NCBI GenBank assembly: GCA_030062745.1
Contig: CP099841.1
Location: 930,001-994,000 of the forward strand
Length of the DNA: 64,000 bases
DNA from: Capitulum mitella
Lineage: Eukaryota; Arthropoda; Thecostraca; Pollicipedomorpha; Pollicipedidae
Reading direction: 5' to 3'
Part shown: piece by piece, positions 32,787-40,342 of the stretch
Position numbering within the stretch: position 1 is the stretch's first letter
Layout of the letters: every line of letters starts with the position of its first letter
The notes under the pieces: generated by a model
Database searches by the model: none
What the model was told of the DNA's origin: nothing
Seen by the model: only the letters and a program-made list of their open reading frames with translations
Position numbers and translations under genes: made by a program

Positions 32787-35700
32787 GTGAGCGGGCACCG
32801 GGCGGCCGTCTGGGACGTGCCCGAGGTCCTGAGAGGTGAGCGGGCGCCGGGCTGCTGCCGCCGCGCCGCCCGAATCAGGCTGCCGGAATCAGGCCAGCTG
32901 GCTGCAGTTGTCCGGTGTTTCCGGTGCACACACAGAGTATCTCCAAGGTAACTTGGTCCGCGCTCTGATTATCATTCTGGCGGTACGCAGCAGACTCTCG
33001 TATTAGTGGTTTGCCACAATGTAGGCATTTTGCGGTTGTTTTGCATTGTTACGCAGCCGCGCCATGCATCCTGCCGTTATGTGTACGCAGTACTGGTTTT
33101 GCCAGTAGATTTAGTGCATATCCAAGGTTTCCTTAATGTAAACAAATGGGTGTAAAGAACCCCGGACACGTCAGCGCCACTGAACTCTGACGGATCATCA
33201 TCAGGATTGTCACTGGGCTGATGTGTTAGCACGGTTAACGTCCGGTCAGACCTCGGAGCCGCTGATGTCCATTTATGGCTGCGAAAGAGGGACGAAACTC
33301 CGTGAGACCTCTGTCACTTGATCTCCACATACGTCATCTGAACATGTGACGATCGAAGGCTCTGGACACGACGCTGAGGTTACGTCTAGAGGCCGCCGTC
33401 TGTGCTGATGCAGGAGGAGACTTCACAGCTAAAAGAGAGACAGGCATTTGATTTAATAAGCTGCCTTTCTGTCCGCCGGGCTGAATATATCGTCATTGCC
33501 GTCGCCTTGAACTTCCACAAGTCGTATCGAGTGACGGCTATAAATTGTATCAGAGTTGAACTGTTGAAAATATTGTTCGTGATACTTGAACTGACAGCCC
33601 CGTGGTCACTTCGCTCCGGTATGACTGGTTTGCATAGAAGGGGACAGAAGCCGGCAAAACAGAACAGAGATAGCGAACGGACGTCTGGTCCATCCATTGC
33701 ACTGCCCTTAATCATATCTGTTGTCTACGCCAAATAGTCATGGAGACTGGCTTTGATTTATCTCCAGTGTTTTGGGGAATAATGGCTCATCTTGTCAACA
33801 GCAGTCGCAATGATATTACTCGCTTCCATTTGGGCCCAGCGCCACTCAGCCAGCACCGTCATCATTCATTTGACGGGTAGCATGGTCGCTCCATCTAACC
33901 CTATAACCTCCAAGCGGACAACATTATTTGCGGGAAACAACATGCCGACATGTCGGTACTCTCGTTCCTCACTAGAGAAGTCCGGCGCCACTGGTCTTTG
34001 TACAGTTTCACTGACTCTGACGCCACCGTTTTCTCCATATTTCCACTAATCTGACGTCACCGTTCTCTCTACATTTTCATCCATCCCGACGCCACTGGTC
34101 GCTCTACATGTTCACTGCCCCCGACGTCACTGATCTCTGTACAATCCCACTGCCCCTGACGTTAGTGATGCCTCTACAGCTCCGCTGCCCCTGATGCCAG
34201 TGACCCCTCTACAGATCCTTTGCCTCTGACGTCAATGGTCCCTCTACTGCGCCACTGCACCTGACGTCGCCGGTCTCTCTACATTGCGCTGACTTATCCC
34301 GCCTTTTCAGCGACGATTCCCAAAGTGCGGCGGCTGCGAGAAGCCGATCGTGGACCGGTTCATCCTGAAGGTACTGGACCGGTGCTGGCACAGCTCCTGC
34401 CTGGTCTGCGCCGACTGCGGCGCCAAGCTCGCCGACAAGTGCTTCGTTCGCTCCGGTCAGGTCTTCTGCAAGGAGGACTTCTTTAGGTGGGTGCTTGCCG
34501 GCCGGTTTTGCCGAATGTGGCGGGAAGGATTGACGGTGGGTTCTGGGCGTTTGACACGATTGGTATGCGAAATGGAAAAGGATGGCAATATTAGTTTGGT
34601 TGTCACGGAAATCTGTGGTCAGAGGGAAGTGCGCGAGTGTCGTCTTTTTTATAGCGAAAGTGATTGGCTTGACTGGACTCCGTTAACATGGCGACTGCAG
34701 TGCATGTAATCTTGTCGTTAACACGATTCCGAGAGGTTGTGTGCGCCCATAGGAGACTGGTTGATGGAAAAATTAAAACAGTGATGATACAGAGGGATAA
34801 AACAGACGGTCTGCTTTTACAATGAAACGTTTTCTTGTCAACATTATTAACATGTCTGAAAAGGAATTTGGTATACACCGAACACAGTTCAGCCGCGAAA
34901 CCACGCTTCGCGGGCTGAGTCAGATTGAGTCAAGCGGGCTTAACCCCGACACCCATTTTGTTCGATGTTTTCTCTTACGTTGACATCCATTCTGAAGCCA
35001 TATGAACTCAACTCCGGTGTAGTTGTTACATGATTATGTCTGATAAATTTTTAGATGTTAAGTTTTAAACCAACGTTGCATACATAATGTCCGATAACAC
35101 TTCATGCTAACTGGAAGCAAAGTAGTGAATGGAACTGCTGAATCGTACCAGGTCATGCCAGGTTATGTCAAGCCGGGGAAGGCCATATCAGGTCACATCA
35201 GGTTATGTCAGGCTATGACAGGCGATGCCAAGTTATGTCGGGTACTGAGAAGTTCCGTCAGGCCATGTCAAGTCCGGATGTGGCCGGGTCTCGCTGACGG
35301 CAGCTGAGCCGGGTGTGGTCGGGGTCTCGCTGACGCCAGCTGAGCCGGATGTGGTCGGGTCTCGCTGACGGCAGCTGAGCCGGGTGTGGTCGGGTCTCGC
35401 TGACGGCAGCTGAGCCGGGTGTGGTCGGGTCTCGCTGACGGCAGCTGAGCCGGGCGTGGCCGGGTCTCGCTGACGTCAGCTGAGCCGGGTGTGGCCGGGT
35501 CTCGCTGACGGCCATCTGAACCGGGCGCGGCCGGATCTGACCGGTCAGCTGTCGGCAGGCGGTACGGCGCCAAGTGTTCGGGCTGCGACGCCGGCATCCC
35601 GCCGGACCAGGTGGTGCGCCGCGCCCAGGACAACGTCTACCACCTCAACTGCTTCGTCTGCGTGCTCTGCAGCCGCCAGCTCAACACCGGTGACGAGTTC

Positions 35701-38700
35701 TACCTCACCGAGGACGGCAAGCTCGTCTGCAAAGAGGACTACCAGCAGGCCAAGCAGCGCGGAGACACGGGTCAGTCGCGACTCCGCGCGCGAGGGTGAC
35801 GGGGCGTGCGGGGCGCGGGCAGCTCAAGTCTGGCGGTTGTTACTTTTGGAAAAGCATTGCGATATACGTACCCGAGACCGTCCCCAGCGGGAGCCTTGGA
35901 ACCAGTGTAAGGCTGACTCGATCCTGCACCCAGCTCACCCCAGAGTCTGTCCCGTGGGACGAGCTGACCGCCTCCCGCACGAGCCTGTCTGATGCTGTCT
36001 GTGCCGGCCTGCAGAGGCGGACTCGACCAACAAGCGGCCGCGCACCACCATCACCGCCAAACAGCTGGAGACGCTGAAAGTGGCCTACAACAACAGCAGC
36101 AAGCCGGCCCGCCACGTGCGGGAGCAGCTCAGCCAGGAGACAGGTCTGGACATGCGGGTCGTCCAGGTCTGGTTCCAGAACAGGTCAGTGCCTGACAGGT
36201 GCGGTCGCGCGGCGAAGCACGGGTGCATCGCTGGTCCTATACGAAGGTACATCTTCCTTCCCTGCTTATTGTTAGCATCTCAATATCATGCTCGGCTACC
36301 ATTTGTAAACCATGAATCGGAAGCATAGGTAACGGTTTGCCCTCCCGGCGGAAGGAATGTTTTCATCATCACTTGGTGAGGCCCGTTCTCAGTCAGTCTA
36401 GGTTTTCGTCGCTGATGGGTTTCTTCATTTTTCTTTTCTTCCTTTTCACTGTCGTTTAATCACGATGCCGGGACGCGCACTCCCTAGGCTCAGCCTTTCA
36501 TGTATAAGGCCTCTGGATTCTGGCTTCCGTGCTTTCATCCTGAGCCTGCCGATTAGTATCCATGGCAACGCCGTTCCCGCTGAAAAGACGTTCTTTCATC
36601 TCGCGAAATGCAGAAACCCATTGTTTCTAATCATCTTTGAGAGAATCAAATGCAGACGAGAAGTCCAGAGTGATATGTATCACATACCGGATCACCCCAG
36701 CATTTTTATGGATTTGCAAAGGTTTAATGGCTGCAGAATACGTGGCGACTTCTGTTCGGAAAAATCAGAACCAAATGCATACCATGTTACTTCGTTCGGA
36801 GGTAACAGAAAATGCAGGTCCGCTTCGTGTATTTTATTGCGCATTCCTGTCGCGAAGTGCTCCAATCATTTGAATATTTTCTCGGTTGCACGAACTGGAG
36901 TGTTACGTCGGGCTGCCCCTCAGGCGCGCGCCCGTGTTGACGCCGTTTTCCGGTGGCGATTTTCCGCCGCAGGAGAGCTAAAGAGAAGCGTCTGAAGAAG
37001 GATGCCGGCCGGTCACGCTGGGGGCAGTACTTCAGGAACATGAAGCCGTCTGACAAGCGGCGAGCCGGCGAAAAAACCTCCGAGTCCGACGAGGACACTG
37101 TTTACAACAACAACGACGGTGAGTCGTAGGACGACATCAACCGTCTTTTTCGAAATATCAAGTCTGCCGTTAGATAAGAGGAGGACCCATTTAAGCTGCA
37201 TTGCTTAAGGTGCGTGGTACTGCTTGTGAAATTTTGGAAGCGTGCTCATTATAAAAAGCAGCGTTCAGCCGCGAAATTCTTCCTGCATTTCATCGGTTTG
37301 AACATGTTGAAATTAAAAGCCTGCTGAGTAACAGTATGGTGCGGTAGAAGACGCATTTCTTAACAGAAACTATGCAGATATATTACGCGCCTATATGTGA
37401 TAAAACATAATCATGAAACCTGTTTCCCTCCATTTCATTGTGAACTTTGTCTCCAAACCGTGAACGGCAGTTTTGCTTAGTTTAGATGAAGTTCATCACT
37501 GCGCTTATACTTAGTGATGAAGTTCACTTCCAGCATTTTTTAAATTCCATTTTCAAATCTCATCGATTTTTTTCCGCTGTGGGGGAAGTTTTACGTGTTC
37601 TTATGCAACCGGTGAGCGCCTTTTTCTCGTCGGACCAGTATCCAAAGTGCCCCGGGCGTCCCTCCCTCCGCGCCTGCCGACCATTTTTCCGCCGGCTTTT
37701 CTCTTTATCCCGCGGGATTAGGAAAACTATTAACAAATTGACTGCAACTCCGAATGGGTGGAGCTGGGCGAGTCGGGATGACGCGGCGGCGATGCATCAT
37801 AAATTCGGCTCTCGGGGGGCCGGGGTGGCGCGCCGAGGGGAGGCTCGGCGCTGATCAATGGCCGGGCGGGACGGTCGGGCCGCCGGCAGCGCCGGCCGCC
37901 AGCAGCTCAGCCGGCCCACCGTCAGTCGGACCCACTCCGACCCACCATCAGCCGGGCCCAGTCCGACCCACCGTTAACCGGGCTCTCTCCGACACACCGT
38001 CAGTCGGGCTTACTCTGACCCACCGTTAGCAGGGCTCTCTCCGACACACCGTCAGTCGGGCTCATTCTGGAACCAACATTAGCCGGGCTCTCTCCGACTC
38101 ACCGTCAGCTGGGCTTACCCCGGCCCACCGCCCGCCAAGGACGAATCACGAATGGGAGCCGGCAGCGAGAAACTGACTTAAATAGCGGCTAAATGTTTCC
38201 TCAGACGATATGACATGCGAGCACTTACTCTCTAGGAATATCGACAGCTTCCCAGGAGCGACAGCGTAAATTAGAGATGGGTATATACCGTAAGAAAAGG
38301 TCACATACACTACCAGTGCGTGTGGGCGTACCGCGAACAGTAATCTGTAGTCACGGGAATGCCGGAAAACGCTCTTGGTCGGCGGGTCATCAGGCTAATC
38401 GCCGGCCTCCGCCGCCGGCCGCGCCCCGCTTCAGGCAAATGATACACGGATGACTGGAGCTTTCTCTGCAGGCGCCTGAGTCACCGGCAGTTATGTGTCC
38501 CTCGGGATTTGCAGCTTTTACCGGCGCTGTCGTTCTGGGCGTGGAATTGATTTGTCCGGACAACCCTTTGCCCGCCGGGCCAATAAAGCGGCGTGTAGCG
38601 TTTGAGCGGCGTCGCCCGATAAATTGGACCATTTCTGCTGTGCGGCGGCCAGCGCCGAGGCGCCAGGGCCTGTCCGCCGGCCTGACGGCCTGCCCCGCGG

Positions 38701-40342
38701 TCAGGTCACGTACGGCGGCAGATGCCGGCCGGGGCGTTCAAATCGTTTTGTTTTTGTCGGGATGACGAAGTTTTACGGTGCATGATGCGAGAAAGGACTA
38801 TTTAGCTGCACAGTGCGACGAGCTCTGTTGAAAATAGCTTCGTAATTTCTTGAAAGCTCTGTTTCGACCGTGTGCCTCTGGCAGCGTCTGAGGCCCATAC
38901 CCAACCATGGCCGGTCTGTTTCTGTTCCCAGACGAACTGACCATCGACTACCCGCACACGCCGAGCTCCTGCGACATGGAGCCCGGCCAGGTGGTGAGCC
39001 CGCACGTGCCGCATCCGCACCACTTCCTGCACGGTGAGATTCTGCTCGGTTGCGTTCGTCTGATGCCGCTCACCGTGACCCGTGTGACCGTGCGGCGGAC
39101 CAGGACACTGTGTCTGCTGTTGAGCGGTAGAGGGTTTTCGGCTTTGTCTGTGTCCGACCCTGCTACCTGACAGCCGGGTTCCTGTATCTGTGTCTGCCGG
39201 CCAGGTCCCTGTGTCTGACGCCGCTGTCTGCCGTACCAGCTTCCCTGCGTCTGACCCTGTTGTCTGCCGGCCAGGTCCCTGTGTCTGGCCCCGCTGTCTG
39301 CCGGCCAAGTCCCCGTGTCTGACTCCGCTGTCTGTCGGCCAGGTCCCCGTGTCTGACCCCGCTGTCTGCCGGCCAGGTCCCGGCACGCCGCCGTACACGC
39401 TGCCGCCGGGGAACGGCTCGCCCGGGCCGGGACACCGGCTGCCGCTGCCGGCCGCTGCCTTCCCGCCGTACGGCGATGGCGTCGTCCAGTTCCCGGCTCA
39501 CCTGGGTACGAGGCTGGGCCTCCGCGGCCACGGTGCTCTGAATCTGTCGCGCAGATCTCCCCAGCTCGGAGACGGGTCAGGCTTTTCGCCTGCGGTGTCG
39601 CGCTGCCGCCGCCGTCGGCCGGTGACCTCTGGCGGAGCCCGTCCGGCCGCTGTTACGAGAAGGCGCGATCCTGCTCTGCTCGACCGAACACCGTCTGAGA
39701 CGGGACGGCGTCCGGTCGCTAGGCTTACACTGGACGGTGTTCGCGTAAAGTTCGGGCTCTTACAATGTGGATGTGGGAGGGCCGTGGTAAGCAGGGTCCG
39801 CGTGAGAGACGGGCCAGGTATGACGGGCTTCATAGTCGCCAGACGAGATCCGATTGCTGCTTATGGTGCAGGCTGATGCCGTGACGACAAATCGATGTTG
39901 GCTAACACTGGTTGGGGCGTGTCATTGCTGAGTGGATAGATCGGTGCAGTACAGACAGGTGGAATCTGAAGTCCTATTCTTGCTCGGGTCGATGCTGTGT
40001 GAACATTGTGGGGAAAGGTCGGTGCTGTGTAGATGGGTCAATGTTGTGTGGATAGGTCGGTGCTGTGTGGACGGACGACGTGTTTGACGCCGCTATGTGG
40101 ACAGCATGGTGATGTGTGGACGGATGACGTGTCTGACGCCACTATGTGGACAGGACGGTGCTGTGTGGACGGATGACGTGTCTGACGCCGCTGTGTGGAC
40201 AGGTCGCGCCGGGCCGCTGCCTCCGCACATGGCCGGCGAACTGAGCAGCGCCTCCAGCACGGCCGGCTACCCGGAGTTCCCGCCCAGCCCCGAGTCGTGG
40301 CTGGGCGAGGTGGAAGCCGCCCAGCAGTCGCACCCCTACTGA
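32654..40342 (+). CDS. Lim3: Lim3 / Lhx3-4-type LIM-homeodomain transcription factor, whole gene (8 exons)
   Basis: Joined exons: 32654-32786, 34311-34486, 35559-35770, 36015-36183, 36973-37118, 38932-39033, 39377-39505, 40203-40342. Every intron has GT-AG ends and phases agree, except for one surplus base in exon 2 near 34326. Without that base the coding length is 1206 nt (401 residues plus stop), close to the roughly 400 residues of vertebrate LHX3. Order: short N-terminus, LIM1, LIM2, homeodomain with WFQNRR (Q50, N51), the basic extension [11 protein letters not shown]...WGQYFRNMK typical of this class, a proline-rich linker, and a C-terminal [18 protein letters not shown] motif shared with LHX3. 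The family acts in the nucleus in motor-neuron and neuroendocrine specification, with LIM-domain cofactors such as Ldb/Chip. Most introns carry minisatellites. Confidence 0.95.
32759..32856 (+). repeat. 49-bp tandem duplication spanning the exon 1 end and splice donor
   Basis: GTCTGGGACGTGCCCGAGG with the following CCTGAGAGGTGAGCGGGC occurs at 32759 and again at 32808, offset 49 bp. Each copy includes the last 28 bases of exon 1 and an identical AGAG|GTGAGC donor (introns starting 32787 and 32836). Use of the second donor would add 49 nt and shift the frame, so the first is taken as functional. Confidence 0.93.
32857..33970 (+). other. Lim3 intron 1, unique part
   Basis: No further exon recognised between exon 1 and the 35-bp array. 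Mixed composition, no transposon identified. Confidence 0.45.
33982..34295 (+). repeat. 35-bp minisatellite abutting the Lim3 exon 2 acceptor
   Basis: CTGACGTCAC-type units start at 34051, 34086, 34121, 34156, 34191, 34226 and 34261, exactly 35 bp apart, with older units near 33982 and 34017. Each holds a pyrimidine-rich TCTCTACAT or CCTCTACAG stretch and CACTGCCC. The last unit runs straight into CGCCTTTTCAG, the acceptor of exon 2 at 34311. CCTCTACAG in two units is a plausible cryptic 3' splice site. Confidence 0.95.
34311..34486 (+). CDS. Lim3: Lim3 exon 2 (LIM domain 1), with a one-base surplus
   Basis: Codes for the first LIM zinc module: CGGC, then [11 protein letters not shown], then [15 protein letters not shown]. 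All eight ligands are present (Cys2-His-Cys, Cys2-Cys-Asp), followed by donor TTTAG|GTGGGT. Read in the LIM frame the exon begins R-R-F-P-K-C. In the frame supplied by exon 1 it begins A-T-I-P-K and then shifts at the extra G of AAAGTGC (about 34326). Arthropod Lim3 has I-P-K-C-G-G-C here, so the exon appears to carry one base too many. An assembly error is likelier than a real frameshift. Confidence 0.92.
34487..35144 (+). other. Lim3 intron 2, unique part
   Basis: AT-leaning DNA between exon 2 and the intronic repeats, with no further exon or element recognised. Confidence 0.45.
35145..35275 (+). repeat. Short ~10-13-bp degenerate repeat in Lim3 intron 2
   Basis: CAGGTCATG, CAGGTTATG, CAGGCTATG and CAGGCCATG-like words recur along this stretch (for example 35149, 35159, 35199, 35208 and 35258). 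It passes directly into the 35-bp array that follows. Confidence 0.8.
35276..35530 (+). repeat. 35-bp minisatellite upstream of the Lim3 exon 3 acceptor
   Basis: GTCTCGCTGACGGCAGCTGA followed by GCCGGGTGTGGTCGG repeats at 35288, 35324, 35359, 35394, 35429, 35464 and 35499 (36 then five times 35 bp). Each unit has GACGGCAG or GACGCCAG, resembling the real acceptor GTCGGCAG at 35551-35558. The array ends about 28 bp before exon 3. Confidence 0.95.
35559..35770 (+). CDS. Lim3: Lim3 exon 3 (LIM domain 2)
   Basis: Acceptor GTCGGCAG|G. With AG from exon 2 it reads [11 protein letters not shown]. The second LIM module is complete: [14 protein letters not shown], then LVCKEDY, with [19 protein letters not shown] matching the Lhx3/4 class closely. 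It ends in phase 1 before GTCAGT at 35771. Confidence 0.96.
35771..36014 (+). other. Lim3 intron 3
   Basis: A 244-bp intron without a minisatellite, ending in GCCGGCCTGCAG. Confidence 0.8.
36015..36183 (+). CDS. Lim3: Lim3 exon 4 (most of the homeodomain)
   Basis: Begins AG|GCGGAC and encodes [20 protein letters not shown], then the homeodomain helices through PARHVREQL and [13 protein letters not shown]. The intron interrupts the codon of the arginine right after N51 (AG|G). Donor AACAG|GTCAGT. Confidence 0.97.
36184..36972 (+). other. Lim3 intron 4
   Basis: Splits the homeobox. An open frame of 176 codons at 36465-36995 runs across this intron in a different frame, without recognisable domains. 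No repeat array. Confidence 0.7.
36973..37118 (+). CDS. Lim3: Lim3 exon 5 (end of homeodomain and basic extension)
   Basis: Reads [20 protein letters not shown] and then FRNMK, the class-specific sequence after helix 3. An acidic/serine stretch follows ([14 protein letters not shown]). It ends in phase 1 at GACG|GTGAGT. Confidence 0.96.
37119..38931 (+). other. Lim3 intron 5, with a candidate regulatory block at 38380-38660
   Basis: The largest Lim3 intron after intron 1. The left half is AT-rich. The right half has GC-rich DNA holding AT words such as GGCAAATGATACACGG, GGAATTGATTTGTCC, CCAATAAAGCGGCG and CCGATAAATTGGACC. The pattern suggests a conserved intronic enhancer; this is inference from texture only. 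Confidence 0.4.
37905..38130 (+). repeat. 26-bp minisatellite in Lim3 intron 5
   Basis: CCCACCGTCAGTCGGGC followed by TCTCTCCGA-type bases repeats with CACC words at 37917, 37943, 37969, 37995 and 38021 (26 bp) and on to about 38130. Unlike the other Lim3 arrays it lies about 800 bp from the nearest exon. Confidence 0.9.
38932..39033 (+). CDS. Lim3: Lim3 exon 6 (linker)
   Basis: Acceptor TCTGTTCCCAG|AC. Encodes [19 protein letters not shown] and then [14 protein letters not shown], the low-complexity proline/histidine linker after the homeodomain. Phase is consistent on both sides; donor CACG|GTGAGA. Confidence 0.88.
39197..39382 (+). repeat. 34-35-bp minisatellite carrying copies of the Lim3 exon 7 acceptor
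   Basis: CTGTCTGCCGGCCAGGTCCC followed by TGTGTCTGACGCCG recurs with CCAG at 39201, 39236, 39271, (CCAAG, broken) 39305, 39339 and 39373. The last copy is the real acceptor GCCGGCCAG|GTCCC of exon 7. Four upstream copies keep an intact CCAG in the same setting. Confidence 0.95.
39377..39505 (+). CDS. Lim3: Lim3 exon 7 (proline/glycine-rich linker)
   Basis: Acceptor GGCCAG|GT. Encodes [20 protein letters not shown] and then [23 protein letters not shown]. The donor is CTGG|GTACGA. The choice of acceptor among several near-identical copies is based on frame and on open sequence; an upstream one would shift frame. Confidence 0.85.
39506..39909 (+). other. Lim3 intron 7, unique part
   Basis: GC-rich left side, no recognisable exon; it passes into the repeats that precede exon 8. 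Confidence 0.5.
39910..40202 (+). repeat. Repeat with 49-bp units carrying copies of the Lim3 exon 8 acceptor
   Basis: Three clear 49-bp units end in TATGTGGACAG or TGTGTGGACAG at 40101-40104, 40150-40153 and 40199-40202, each preceded by GGATGACGTGTCTGACGCCG-like sequence. The last is the true acceptor of exon 8. Shorter diverged words (GGTCGGTGCTGTGTGGA) continue upstream to about 39910. Confidence 0.92.
40203..40342 (+). CDS. Lim3: Lim3 exon 8 (C-terminal motif, stop)
   Basis: Encodes [18 protein letters not shown], then [19 protein letters not shown] and a short tail to TGA at 40340-40342. The [17 protein letters not shown] segment matches the C-terminal motif of vertebrate LHX3 (GYPDFPASPASWLDEVD, from memory). 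It confirms both the gene's class and its 3' end. Confidence 0.96.

Noticed and set aside
32808-32839. Second copy of the Lim3 exon 1 donor as the real exon end
   Set aside because: Adds 49 nt, giving a phase that does not enter exon 2 in any useful frame.
36465-36995. 176-codon frame overlapping Lim3 intron 4
   Set aside because: Runs through an intron and into exon 5 in the wrong frame; no similarity recognised.
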